From: Neomegalonema sp.
GTDB lineage: Bacteria > Pseudomonadota > Alphaproteobacteria > Rhodobacterales > Rhodobacteraceae
Assembly: GCA_022760355.1 (NCBI GenBank)
Contig: JALEGB010000044.1
Coordinates: 17,064 to 81,063 of the forward strand
Direction: 5' to 3'
Length of the DNA: 64,000 nucleotides
Shown: piece by piece, positions 26,966 to 35,235 of the stretch
How the letters are laid out: each line of letters starts with the position of its first letter
Position numbering within the stretch: the stretch's first letter is position 1
Translations under genes and position numbers: made by a program
Notes under the pieces: model-generated
Databases searched by the model: none
Told to the model about the DNA's origin: nothing
The model's input: only the letters and a program-made list of their open reading frames with translations

Positions 26966-26991
26966 CTGAGGAGCGTTTGCGCGCTCCTCAG
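26966..26991. terminator. Hairpin between convergent fhs and outer-membrane-like genes
   Basis: CTGAGGAGCG (26966-26975) pairs with CGCTCCTCAG (26982-26991), 10 bp with a six-base loop. There is no T-run, so Rho-independent termination is doubtful, but the position between two convergent genes suits a shared end point. Confidence 0.5.
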
Positions 26992-27012
26992 CCGTCGGGG
27001 GGAGGAGAGCGA

Positions 27013-28038
27013 TCAATCGACCACGTCGGATGTGTACCCGGTCGCCCGGAACGGCGCGAGCGGCAGGTCCAGCGCAACGCCGCGCCGGTGCGATTCCTTC
27101 AGCGTCAATCCGTCCTCCGCGCCGAGGCGGAGGCTCAGGCCAAGCATAACGAAATGCTCCGTCGCTTTGTCTGGATCCGTATCATCGATCTTCACGGCGC
27201 TGGCGGAGTAGCGCGCGAACATGTCGATCCCATCGGCAAAGCCGCGATGGCGCACCGTTGCGCCCCAGCCCCAAAAGGTTAGATCGCCGGTGACGCTGTC
27301 CCGTTCCTCACCTTCGCCATAGAGAAACTCCGCGCCGAAAACGGTGTTCTCAGTTAAGTAGAAGGAGCCGGCCAAGCGGCCAAACTTTGCGTCGGAAAGG
27401 ACTTCGGTGTCGTTCTCCGACGATTTGAAGAAGCCGAACTGACCATACAGCGTGAAATCGCCGAGGAAGGCTTGCGCTTCGGCGCCGACGATATAGCCGG
27501 TTTCAGATTTGTTGTAGTCGTCGGTGCCCTTGGGCGCGATGGGCTTGAAGCCGCTGGTATGGACCATGATTTTTCCGGCCCCTGCGAAGGCGCCGAGCAG
27601 CCAGGCGTCATCCCGCCAGTTCAAATGGCCGCCGATCAGGCCGGCGCCGCCATATTCATGGGCGCCGAACGGGTTGAACGCCGCATAGCCCAGATTGGCT
27701 TCGCCGCCGATATCCAGCTGGAGCGCGAAGCCGCCGCCAAGGGCGAGGTTGGCGCGGGCGAGGCCGGCGATCCGGGCGATGTTCTTCTCCAGACGATCCG
27801 AGCTGGCGCTCACTGTGTTGGTGTTGACGCCGCCAAAGCTGAGATCAAGGACGAACTCGGTAAGAACGGCGGGCTTGGCGATGGCGGGCGCTTCGATTGG
27901 CGCTTTTGCGGCGGCCGGGCAGTCGGCGTATGTCAGCGCGCCCTTATCGAAGCACTTCTTTGGCGGCGTTTCGGCGCCGCTCCCATGTGCGGCGGCGAGC
28001 GCAACCAGCATCGCCGTAACTCCAACTACCTTGCGCAC
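27013..28038 (-). CDS. Outer-membrane-like secreted beta-barrel protein, unknown
   Basis: From a GTG at 28038, with GAGGAGCGA just upstream, the 341-residue product begins with a signal peptide (KVVGVTAMLVALAAAHGSGA). The mature part has many alternating hydrophobic/hydrophilic strands rich in Gly, Tyr and Phe (GGGFALQLDIGGEANLGY, DFTLYGQFGFF, VFGAEFLYGEGEE, MFARYSASAVK), typical of an outer-membrane barrel. A Cys (PPKKC) lies near the mature N-terminus. It does not end in Phe. A frame extending to 28167 exists, but the ribosome-binding site favours the GTG. No family name is certain. Confidence 0.75.
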   Translation of the reverse strand: MRKVVGVTAMLVALAAAHGSGAETPPKKCFDKGALTYADCPAAAKAPIEAPAIAKPAVLTEFVLDLSFGGVNTNTVSASSDRLEKNIARIAGLARANLALGGGFALQLDIGGEANLGYAAFNPFGAHEYGGAGLIGGHLNWRDDAWLLGAFAGAGKIMVHTSGFKPIAPKGTDDYNKSETGYIVGAEAQAFLGDFTLYGQFGFFKSSENDTEVLSDAKFGRLAGSFYLTENTVFGAEFLYGEGEERDSVTGDLTFWGWGATVRHRGFADGIDMFARYSASAVKIDDTDPDKATEHFVMLGLSLRLGAEDGLTLKESHRRGVALDLPLAPFRATGYTSDVVD

Positions 28039-28238
28039 TGATCGCTCCTCTCCCTGTTGAGCCTTGACGTCGATAGCCTGGCGGAGGGGCGCAGGTTGAA
28101 GACGCGGGAGAGGGGCGACCCAATTTGGTATGGCGTGTGGCGGTCTTGAGACAGGATTTTTTCCCATTTCCTGGTCTATTTGGCGCCATGATCAGGTTAA
28201 GCGCGCCTCGCCGCCGCCGCGTCGCCGCCGAGCGGATG

Positions 28239-29294
28239 CTACTTCTTCGGTCCTGCGAGGGGGATCGGCTCCGGACCGGCTTCCAGGATCCGAAACACGC
28301 CGTTGCTGATCTCCAGAAGGCCGACGAAGCCGCCATCCTTCGCCGCATGTTTAAGCAGCGCGTCAGCGCTTTCTTGCGCAAGCGCGCCGGAGGACACGAG
28401 CGCCTTCAAAGCTGGTTGCGCCGCTTTCGAGCTGACTTTGAGCGTCGCTTTGATCTCTGCTCCGCGCAGCTCCAGATCACCAGCGACGTCAATCACGCCT
28501 TTCTTACCGTCGGCGGCGGTGAAAATCGCTCGGGCGCGTTCAATTGTGATCGACCGTAGGGCCGGCGGCGGCGCGTCGGCGCGGACCGCCTTGGCGAAGA
28601 GCGCGATTCCATCCGCCGCGACGCTGAGTTTGGCGCCTTCGCGCAGTTCCAAATCGTCGAAACGGAAATAGGCGCGGCGCGCCCAGCCCTTGCCGGCGAA
28701 TTTCGCCTGCGTCGCCTTTTGCGGCTCACGGAAGAACAGTTCGATCCGCGCCGCATTGCGACGAGGGGACAGCGCGTCAGCCGGTGAAAGGTCCAGCACC
28801 GGATTTTTCATCGTTAGCGCCACGCGGTGAACCGCGCCCTCAAGCAGGCGGAGGCTGCCGATCATCAACGCGTCCAGCCGCAATTCGCCCAGCGGAGACT
28901 TCACGAAATGGGGGCCGACGCCCGCGAGTTGCATAAGGGAGGCGCGATAAACCAACCGCCGTAATTCTAAGCGCTCGGCGGACCAGCTTATGCCGAGCGC
29001 TTCGCTTTCCAGCCGCGGCGCCTCGATCAGCAGATTGACGCGTGTCGGCGCGCCCGTGACATCGACCGACCCAAAGCTGAATTTGAGGCCAGACTTTTCG
29101 AATCGCGCCGCGGCCTCGGTCGGGGCTTTCATCACTTTACGCTGCTCAATCCGCTGCCAGACAAACATGCCGGCGACAATCAGGATCAGAACGAGCGCAA
29201 AGCTGAGCGCGGCGAAGCCCATCGGCCGGGCTTTTGCGCGCCGAGAGCTCTGAGGCGCCGCAGCGCCGTCTGAAGGCATGGAGTCTTTTGTCAT
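28239..29294 (-). CDS. DUF2125 family membrane-anchored protein
   Basis: The 351-residue product has a cytoplasmic basic segment, one transmembrane helix at about residues 24-45 (GFAALSFALVLILIVAGMFVW) and a long periplasmic domain with many beta-strand-like stretches and AsmA-like character. It matches the alphaproteobacterial DUF2125 family, which is usually divergent from a ChaC-like gene, as here. Function is unproven; a role in envelope lipid handling has been suggested for AsmA-related proteins. The ATG at 29294 is the preferred start; an upstream frame reaches 29387. It nearly overlaps the divergent start at 29293. Confidence 0.75.
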   Translation of the reverse strand: MTKDSMPSDGAAAPQSSRRAKARPMGFAALSFALVLILIVAGMFVWQRIEQRKVMKAPTEAAARFEKSGLKFSFGSVDVTGAPTRVNLLIEAPRLESEALGISWSAERLELRRLVYRASLMQLAGVGPHFVKSPLGELRLDALMIGSLRLLEGAVHRVALTMKNPVLDLSPADALSPRRNAARIELFFREPQKATQAKFAGKGWARRAYFRFDDLELREGAKLSVAADGIALFAKAVRADAPPPALRSITIERARAIFTAADGKKGVIDVAGDLELRGAEIKATLKVSSKAAQPALKALVSSGALAQESADALLKHAAKDGGFVGLLEISNGVFRILEAGPEPIPLAGPKK

Positions 29295-30027
29295 GTGCGG
29301 TATCATCCCCGTCATGAGCGAGAATTCCAGAACTGATGCGGCGTCTGGCGCCGCTTCGTCGCTGAGCGACGCCGAACAGGAACGCAAGCCGGATTTTACC
29401 GCCTTGCTGGATGAAAAGCCCGGGCGGGGCCTGCCGGATGCGGAGGCGCTTGATCCGGATGGCGGTTTTTGGGTGTTCGGCTACGGGTCGCTGTTGTGGC
29501 GTCCGGGGGTCACCTATGATGCGCGGCGCGAGGTGGCGCTGGACGGCTATGAGCGGGCGTTTTGCCTGTGGTCCGTTCGCTATCGCGGCACGCCCGAGTC
29601 GCCGGGGTTGGTGCTGGGCGTGCGGCCGCGGCAAGGCGTCTCCACACGCGGCGCAGCGTTCCATGTGCCGGCCGAGCACGCCGCCGAAGGGCGGGCCCAT
29701 CTGCTGGAGCGGGAGATGATCACCGGCGCCTATCATGAGCGGCGCAAGAGTGTGCGCTGTCTCGACGCGGCGGGGCGGGATACGGGGGAGACCCTGACGG
29801 CCATCACCTATTTGATGAATGTCGAGAGCCCGCAATATACCGGGATCATGAGCTTGGAGCGGCAAGCGGAGATCATCGCGCACAGCGTGGGAAAGCGTGG
29901 TGCGAACAGCGATTATCTGTTCAACACAACCGAGCATTTCCGCGAGGCTGGGCTGGTCGGCGAAGATGTGGACCATCTGTATGAGTTGGAGGAGCTGGTG
30001 CGGCGGCGCCAGCGGGGAGAGGGCTAG
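29293..30027 (+). CDS. ChaC-like gamma-glutamylcyclotransferase
   Basis: The product (244 residues from this start) is a ChaC-type gamma-glutamylcyclotransferase that acts on glutathione. The conserved FGYGSLLWRPG block follows an N-terminal stretch; the usual catalytic Glu lies in the YLMNVES or LEREMITG region. Homologues degrade glutathione to 5-oxoproline and Cys-Gly. GGAG nine bases upstream supports the ATG at 29293, but ATGs at 29278 and 29314 are alternatives. The start falls next to the DUF2125 start, and this gene pair is widely conserved in Alphaproteobacteria. Confidence 0.9.
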   Translation: MCGIIPVMSENSRTDAASGAASSLSDAEQERKPDFTALLDEKPGRGLPDAEALDPDGGFWVFGYGSLLWRPGVTYDARREVALDGYERAFCLWSVRYRGTPESPGLVLGVRPRQGVSTRGAAFHVPAEHAAEGRAHLLEREMITGAYHERRKSVRCLDAAGRDTGETLTAITYLMNVESPQYTGIMSLERQAEIIAHSVGKRGANSDYLFNTTEHFREAGLVGEDVDHLYELEELVRRRQRGEG

Positions 30028-30038
30028 GGTGCGAACTC
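30021..30038 (+). repeat. 18-bp repeat, copy 2
   Basis: It is identical to 608-625. It overlaps the last codons of the ChaC-like gene and continues past its stop. The two copies are in genes with no shared function, so the repeat is dispersed and may be a family element. Confidence 0.5.
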
Positions 30039-30187
30039 CTAACGCCTCATTGACATGCTTGCCGATCAGCTTTGGAACTTGAAGCGTCGGCGCTATTTCG
30101 CTATGTAACGTGCCTGCTTGTGGTTGCTGACCCGAGCAGGCATTGCCTAGCAGGCGTGGTTTCTTTGTGAAATCAGTCCGTTAGGGT

Positions 30188-30261
30188 GCGGGTATAGCTT
30201 AATGGTAAAGCCCCTGCCTTCCAAGCAGGCTATGTCGGTTCGATTCCGTCTACCCGCTCCA
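30188..30261 (+). tRNA. tRNA-Gly (anticodon TCC), CCA encoded
   Basis: Acceptor GCGGGTA (30188-30194) pairs with TACCCGC (30251-30257), T is the discriminator, and CCA is encoded at 30259-30261. The anticodon stem CCTGC/GCAGG encloses the loop CTTCCAA, giving anticodon TCC. The T arm GGTTCGATTCC is present. The RNA reads glycine GGA and GGG codons. Confidence 0.95.
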
Positions 30262-30434
30262 ACTCCCCTCAATTGAACTTTGATTGCGTCATCGACGCGT
30301 CTCCGGCTGTATTCCCCCGGTTGGGTTACCCCCTTACGGGTGGCTGGTTATTTGTCTCGGTTAAGAACAGTTTGCCCTCATTGGCGGCCTGATTGCGTAT
30401 CTCTCACGGCGCCAAGCACTTGGAGGGTAGTATT

Positions 30435-30746
30435 ATGAAAGTTATCAAGAAGGCGGTCGTCGCCTCCTTGCTGGTTACCGGCATGTCGATTGGCGTTGTT
30501 GGCGTTTCTGCTGGCGAGGCCAAGGCGCAAGTTTGTAAGATTACTTACGTTATCAGCGGTGTCGGCCGAAGCACAAAGCAAAGCACCGCCAAGAAACGGG
30601 CGCGCATCAAATGGCGGATCAAGGCGCGGTTGCTGCATGGAACGCGCTATGATGGGTGGGAAGACGCGATCAATCGCTCCTATTCCTGCTCCAAAAAGTG
30701 GGGCGTCTGGCGTTGCCGCGCGCGCGGTAAGCCTTGTCGCTCATAG
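30435..30746 (+). CDS. Small secreted cysteine-containing basic protein, type A
   Basis: The 103-residue product starts at the ATG at 30435 after GGAGGG and has a signal peptide (VVASLLVTGMSIGVVG, cleavage near AKAQ). The mature domain is basic, with STKQSTAKKRARIKW and YSCSKKWGVWRC and a closing RGKPC, so four cysteines are available for two disulfides. The pattern resembles the shorter product at 33994-34356. No enzyme family is recognised. It might be an envelope or antimicrobial-type small protein, but this is not shown. Confidence 0.7.
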   Translation: MKVIKKAVVASLLVTGMSIGVVGVSAGEAKAQVCKITYVISGVGRSTKQSTAKKRARIKWRIKARLLHGTRYDGWEDAINRSYSCSKKWGVWRCRARGKPCRS

Positions 30747-30857
30747 CAGTGCGGGCGCCCTTGCGCTGATGGATGAGAAGATGAGCGGCGGCCGCGCGTT
30801 GCGTTGCGCCGCTCGTTCGGTCACGGTAAGGGCGCTGTGAGATCGACAGAGGCGAGT

Positions 30858-31478
30858 ATGAAGCGTTTCCTAATCCTGGACGACCATGCGCTGTTTGCCG
30901 GCGGACTGGAGCTGCTGTTGCAGGAGATCGATGAGGAAGCGTCAATTTGCTGCTTCTCGACCGCGCCGGCCCTGCTCGAGGCGATTGGAGCGGGACAACC
31001 AACGCCTGATCTCATTATCTCCGACTATTACGTGCCTGGCTCCGAGCCAGGGGAAACAATTGCGGCGATTGTCGCTGCGGCGCCAGGCGCGCCGCTGATG
31101 GTTGTTTCAGGTTCGGTGTCCACCACCGACAAGGAGGCCGCGCTCGCGGCCGGCGCCCATGTTTTTGTTCCCAAGCATGCGCCGCCGGAGACGTTGTTGG
31201 AGACGATCCGGAAGCTGCTTGATGGCGGCGTTGATGTTGAGCTGGATGAGATGCCGCCGGCGCCGGCCCTGGCGGCGTTGGAGCAGCTGCGGCTGACGCA
31301 GCGCCAGCTCGATATCCTCACGCTGATCGCCGCGGGGGACTCCAACAAACAGATCGCGCGCCGGTTGGATGTATCGCCGGAGACGGTGAAGACTCACCTC
31401 AAGGTGATTTTCGGCAAGCTGAAAGTGTCAAACCGCATCGAGGCGATCGACTTCATGCGGCGCAACGGGGTGATTTGA
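30858..31478 (+). CDS. LuxR-family response regulator
   Basis: The 206-residue protein has an N-terminal receiver domain with acidic pocket LDDH, the phosphorylation Asp56 in IISDYYVPG, and a Lys in VPKHAPPE, followed by a C-terminal LuxR-type helix-turn-helix (LTQRQLDILTLIAAGDSNKQIARRLDVSPETVKTH). The hybrid histidine kinase on the opposite strand is the likely partner. The last 51 bp of the two genes overlap. The ATG at 30858 with AGAGGCGAG upstream is used; an earlier one at 30804 is less likely. Target genes are unknown; nearby small secreted proteins are candidates. Confidence 0.94.
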   Translation: MKRFLILDDHALFAGGLELLLQEIDEEASICCFSTAPALLEAIGAGQPTPDLIISDYYVPGSEPGETIAAIVAAAPGAPLMVVSGSVSTTDKEAALAAGAHVFVPKHAPPETLLETIRKLLDGGVDVELDEMPPAPALAALEQLRLTQRQLDILTLIAAGDSNKQIARRLDVSPETVKTHLKVIFGKLKVSNRIEAIDFMRRNGVI

Positions 31479-33326
31479 AGGGGCGATTTGGTGCTGTAGC
31501 GCGCGAATCAGCGCCGGGCGCGCGATCGGTTTCGGCACAAAATCCGCGCCATACAGGTGCGCGGCGCCGCGCACCTGCGGATCGTCCAGCCGGCTCATGA
31601 CGATCGCGCGTTGAGGGCCATGGGCGCTGAGGCGTTTGAGGACGTCCGTGGCGGTGAAGTTATCGTCGAGGTGGAAGTCAATCATCAGCAGGTCTGCTGA
31701 TAGCGGTCCTTCGACGCCGACTTGGCGAATTTTCGCGCGGTCGGTGATGACGGAGACCTCGAACTGAAGCGCGGCGAGATGCGCGCGAGCGGTCTCCGCC
31801 GCTTCCGGATCGTCATCCACCACCAGCGCTGAAAGCCCGGCCTCAATCTTTTGCGGCGCGTTTGCGTTTGCGGCGGCGCGCAGGCGCATGCCGAAAACGG
31901 ATCCATGTCCGGGGCGGCTTTGCGCAATGATCTCGCTTTGGATCGCTTGCGCGATATTGCGGACGATGGACAGGCCGATGCCGAGATTGCCCGTGTTGGA
32001 GGCCGGCGCGTCGCCACGGGCGCGCTCCTCAAAGATCTTCGGCAATTTCTCGGGCTGAACGCCAGCGCCCGTGTCTACGACCACGACGTCGATCACGCCG
32101 CCTGGCCTCCGTCTTGCGCCGAGCAGGACGCCCCCTTCGCTGGTGTATTGGATGGCGTTTTGCACAAAGTTGCGCAGCGCGCGCTCCAGCAAGTCCGCGT
32201 CGGTTACACAGCTCGCGCTGGTCGGCGCAACCCGTAGGAACAGGCCTTTCTCTTCGGCGGTGGGCGCAGCTTCGGCGGCGAGCGCCTCCAAGATGGGTTG
32301 GATCGGCGCGGGCCGCATTTGCGGGGTTGGCAGCCTATCCGTGATCCAGGCGACCTGGGCGACGCTGTCGATGATTCGGTTGGCTGAGGAAAGGCAGTTC
32401 TGCGCCGCGTCATGGACGGTTGTTTTGTCCGTTTTAGCGGGACGCAAGCGGCGCAGAAACAGTCTGAGGGCGCCGAGCGGTTGGCGAAGATCATGGGCGA
32501 CGGAGGTCAGAAAGAATTCGCGGAAATTCGCCTCACGCAGGGCGCGCGCGGAGCTGAGCCGCTCTTGCGCCAAAGCGCGCTCAAGGGCTGTGCGCGTCGA
32601 TTCGAGCGCGATGTTCAGCGTTGCTTCGCGCAGATGCTGCACATGGATCGCGTAGCCCACGCCGACCGTCATGACAAAGCTCATCGCCAACGAGCTGGCG
32701 TGCAGGTGCCAGTTCGGCGGCTGGAAGAAGAAGAGAAAGATAAAGGTGGGCAGGAACACGAACAGCCGCCCGATCACCAGGACTTTGACGAGCTTTGCGG
32801 ACAGGGTCGCCGTGAGCAATCCGGCCATCGCGATGAGGAGCACCAGCGCGTCGGAGCGTTCGAGCACCGGCAGCGCGCCGGCCTCCGCCGGGGCGGGGGA
32901 GGCTGCGGAGGATTGGGGGGTCAGCAGCTCCGGCGTGTTGGCGTAGATCGCGTAGAAGAACAGGAGCAGCGATACGCCCCAGGCGGCCGAAAGAATAATG
33001 TCTGAAAATGCAAGCAGCCAGTAGGTCGTGCGTGGGCCGAGCCGGCTGGACGCGCCGCCGCTATTCGACAGCACGATCCAGACAATTGCGGCGATCAGCG
33101 CGCCGCACATATGGATGATCAGAAAATACAGCGATTCGATGCGGCCATAGCCCAGCGCGAGCAGCAACACGCCAAAGAAAATCGCGGCGTTGACGCTGAC
33201 CAGGTGCATAATCCAGCCGTCGCGCACGGCGGAGTTGAGCAACGCTGAACGCACGGCGGCAGGGTCCGCGGCTTGGGAGAGGGAGAGAATATTGGTCCCT
33301 TGGTGCGGGCTGTTGTCGGTGGCCAT
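31428..33326 (-). CDS. Hybrid sensor histidine kinase with receiver domain
   Basis: The 632-residue protein has about six membrane helices in the first 200 residues, a HisKA domain with H278 in AHDLRQPLG, a HATPase domain (NFVQNAIQYT N-box, VVVDTGAGV G1-box), and a C-terminal receiver with Asp550 in LLMIDFHLDD. Such phosphorelay kinases may signal to a separate response regulator; here the convergent LuxR regulator is the obvious candidate. The ATG at 33326 is used because of GAGGAG about 12 bases upstream; an earlier ATG at 33362 has no such site. The last 51 bases overlap the regulator gene tail to tail. Confidence 0.93.
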   Translation of the reverse strand: MATDNSPHQGTNILSLSQAADPAAVRSALLNSAVRDGWIMHLVSVNAAIFFGVLLLALGYGRIESLYFLIIHMCGALIAAIVWIVLSNSGGASSRLGPRTTYWLLAFSDIILSAAWGVSLLLFFYAIYANTPELLTPQSSAASPAPAEAGALPVLERSDALVLLIAMAGLLTATLSAKLVKVLVIGRLFVFLPTFIFLFFFQPPNWHLHASSLAMSFVMTVGVGYAIHVQHLREATLNIALESTRTALERALAQERLSSARALREANFREFFLTSVAHDLRQPLGALRLFLRRLRPAKTDKTTVHDAAQNCLSSANRIIDSVAQVAWITDRLPTPQMRPAPIQPILEALAAEAAPTAEEKGLFLRVAPTSASCVTDADLLERALRNFVQNAIQYTSEGGVLLGARRRPGGVIDVVVVDTGAGVQPEKLPKIFEERARGDAPASNTGNLGIGLSIVRNIAQAIQSEIIAQSRPGHGSVFGMRLRAAANANAPQKIEAGLSALVVDDDPEAAETARAHLAALQFEVSVITDRAKIRQVGVEGPLSADLLMIDFHLDDNFTATDVLKRLSAHGPQRAIVMSRLDDPQVRGAAHLYGADFVPKPIARPALIRALQHQIAPSNHPVAPHEVDRLDAV

Positions 33327-33438
33327 ATCGCTTCGCGTCTCCTCGCGCTGGAGTTTCGCCATGTCGCGCAGGCGATCAGGCTTCGCGATGAGGCGTCGCG
33401 ATGCAAGATAAGCGTCAGTTGGTTATGCGCAGGCTTGG

Positions 33439-33951
33439 TTAATTCTCAGCTCGTGTGGCGCGCGTCCAGGCGCGCATTCCGAAATGCTTGTGGTAAACCG
33501 CGCAGAAGATCGTGACATAGACGGGGAGCAGGACGGCGGATCGGGCGATGCGGATGTAGGCGGTCAACGCCCAGTAGTAGCTGTCTTCTTCCTCGCCTTC
33601 GATGTCAGTGAATTTGATCAGGATAGAGTCGGCGTCAAACACTGCGATGATTGCGAGGGAAAGCAAAGTCGCCGGGGCGAAAATCGCGACAGCCCCCAGC
33701 ATGTATTGGGGTAAGGTGCGCAGCCCCATCCGCCATAACAGCGGCACCAGCAAACTGGAAAATGTGAAGGCCGCGACTCCGGTCAGGAAAGCGTCCTTCC
33801 AGGGGTGGATTGGAATCTCGATCGCACGGAGGCAGGTGTCGACAAGCAGCGCAGCGAGCATTGTTGCGAGCGCGCTGGCGGCGTGGGCCGCCAGATAGGG
33901 CGCCAGCACATTGCGGCGACGTGTTGTAGGCTTGACGCCCGACGGCCCCAT
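33439..33951 (-). CDS. Four-span membrane protein, unknown
   Basis: The 170-residue product has about four hydrophobic spans (near 20-45, 55-75, 80-105 and 135-160) with a charged acidic loop (FTDIEGEEEDSYY) between spans 3 and 4. AAGGA eight bases before the ATG at 33951 supports the start. It lies downstream of the small secreted gene at 33994-34356 and upstream of the hybrid kinase, all on the minus strand, so it may belong to the same transcript. I recognise no family. Confidence 0.7.
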   Translation of the reverse strand: MGPSGVKPTTRRRNVLAPYLAAHAASALATMLAALLVDTCLRAIEIPIHPWKDAFLTGVAAFTFSSLLVPLLWRMGLRTLPQYMLGAVAIFAPATLLSLAIIAVFDADSILIKFTDIEGEEEDSYYWALTAYIRIARSAVLLPVYVTIFCAVYHKHFGMRAWTRATRAEN

Positions 33952-33993
33952 ATCGACGGTCCTTTTATGCGTCCAGATGGGCGGCGCGACAGA

Positions 33994-34356
33994 CTATCGG
34001 CATCGCGCCCGCGCCGTACACGCCCACAGCCAGCCGCGTTTGCAGCGGATTGAAACATGCGTCCGCGTTGAGCAGCCGCGGCTGCGCAGCGCGCGAAACA
34101 GCTTCAAGCGGGCGTTGCGCACTGCTGTCGACTTTGACGTTGCGCTCCCGGTTGCGGCTACGACGCCGCCGGAGCCATAGGCTTGGGCGCTGTCTGTAGG
34201 CGCGGCGATGATCGACGCGACGGCGAGTGCGGCGACGGCGGCGATTGAAGGGACGCTGGGCGCTATTCGGCCAGCGCGCCTTTCCTTGCGCGGCGCCGCA
34301 TTGCCTGTGTCCGTGCGCGGCGCCGCCTTGCCCGTGGGCTTGGCAACGAATCTCAT
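33994..34356 (-). CDS. Small secreted cysteine-containing basic protein, type B
   Basis: The 120-residue product starts at the ATG at 34356, with GGGGA before it, and has an unusually long basic N-terminal region of about 35 residues before the hydrophobic core (AAVAALAVASIIAAPTDSAQA). The mature domain shares TSKSTAVRNARLK with the STKQSTAKKRARIK motif of the product at 30435-30746, and ends CKRGWLWACTARARC, close to the CSKKWGVWRCRARGKPC ending there. It is a likely paralogue. The two genes face outward at the ends of the two-component cluster. Confidence 0.65.
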   Translation of the reverse strand: MRFVAKPTGKAAPRTDTGNAAPRKERRAGRIAPSVPSIAAVAALAVASIIAAPTDSAQAYGSGGVVAATGSATSKSTAVRNARLKLFRALRSRGCSTRTHVSIRCKRGWLWACTARARCR

Positions 34357-34700
34357 CAAATCCCCAAAATGTCCGGTGCGCAGCGAGTTGCGCGTTCTGC
34401 TCCTGGGAACTTAAATGACCTCTGGCGCATCTCTGAACAATCCCCAGCTTGGGGGGCTGCGACGGCATTTGCGCGCGCTTGCAGGCGCCTGGGACATGCG
34501 TTGGGCCCGCAGCCCTTGATTGCGGCAGGCCGCGGCGATAATCTATTAGGCGTGTGGGAAAGGAACGGGTCGCTTCGCTGGGGTGTTTCATTGACGCATT
34601 TGCGTCAAAGAGTACTGGACTATTGAGCCAGGGAGCGCTTTAGCGTATGCGGCATGAACGACGGAGCGGTTGGCCAGAAAGGCGCGGCTGATTTCGTTAC
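34357..34700. other. Intergenic region upstream of tRNA-Trp
   Basis: No gene is seen. The inverted repeat at 34591-34608 lies 92 bp before the tRNA. The 5' part holds the leader of the small secreted gene on the minus strand. Confidence 0.4.
34591..34608. promoter_or_regulatory. Inverted repeat TTGACGC-ATTT-GCGTCAA upstream of tRNA-Trp
   Basis: Two perfect 7-bp arms flank ATTT. The first arm contains TTGACG, a possible sigma-70 -35 box, but no good -10 hexamer is at 16-18 bp. It might be an operator for the tRNA-Trp-secE-nusG transcript. Confidence 0.3.
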
Positions 34701-34776
34701 AGGGGTATAGCTCAGTTGGTAGAGCATCGGTCTCCAAAACCGAGGGTCGCGGGTTCGAGTCCTGCTGCCCCTGCCA
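34701..34776 (+). tRNA. tRNA-Trp (anticodon CCA), CCA encoded
   Basis: Acceptor AGGGGTA (34701-34707) pairs with TGCCCCT (34766-34772), discriminator G, CCA at 34774-34776. The anticodon stem CGGTC... encloses CTCCAAA with anticodon CCA, and GGTTCGAGTCC is the T arm. Its position before secE is standard in Alphaproteobacteria. Confidence 0.95.
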
Positions 34777-34894
34777 TTTTCCACAATGGCTGCGGCGCGA
34801 AGCGTCGCTGAAGAAGAAGCTCGAGCGTTGCGTTCGAGTGAGCGGACGGCGTGCTGTTCGACGCGCCTGAGTTGTTGAAGAATGAGAGGAACGC

Positions 34895-35086
34895 ATGGCC
34901 AAAATTTCCCCGGCGGCTTTCGTGTCGCAGGTGCGCGCTGAGGCCTCTAAAGTCGTTTGGCCGACCCGCAAGGAGACGGTGCTGACGACGATCATGGTGC
35001 TGATTCTCTCGTCGATCGCGGCGATCTTTTTCTTCATGATTGATATTCTCTTGAACTACGGGCGGTCTCTTCTCGGCATGGGGTAG
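34895..35086 (+). CDS. secE: Protein translocase subunit SecE
   Basis: The 63-residue product is the minimal single-span SecE that stabilises SecY in the SecYEG channel. It has the amphipathic helix with the conserved VVWPTRKETV block (KVVWPTR at residues 21-27) and one transmembrane helix at about residues 35-55. The gene lies between tRNA-Trp and nusG. A GAGAGG ribosome-binding site precedes the ATG. It is followed by a terminator-like hairpin at 35166-35196. Confidence 0.95.
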   Translation: MAKISPAAFVSQVRAEASKVVWPTRKETVLTTIMVLILSSIAAIFFFMIDILLNYGRSLLGMG

Positions 35087-35165
35087 TTCTCCGGCGCGTG
35101 CGCTGGTTGGCCAAGTCGGAACCCTTGCGCTAATTGGCGCAATTGCGTATAGATCAAACAAAGTG

Positions 35166-35196
35166 CGCGCGGCTGGGCCGCGCGTCTTTTGTTTTT
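35166..35196 (+). terminator. Terminator-like hairpin between secE and nusG
   Basis: CGCGCGGC (35166-35173) pairs with GCCGCGCG (35177-35184) over TGG, followed by TCTTTTGTTTTT. It lies 40 bp before the nusG start. It could be a terminator with separate nusG transcription, or an attenuator in a secE-nusG leader. Confidence 0.65.
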
Positions 35197-35235
35197 GGGA
35201 CCGCCTGCGGTCAGCTCTTATTCCGGGTCTTTGCA

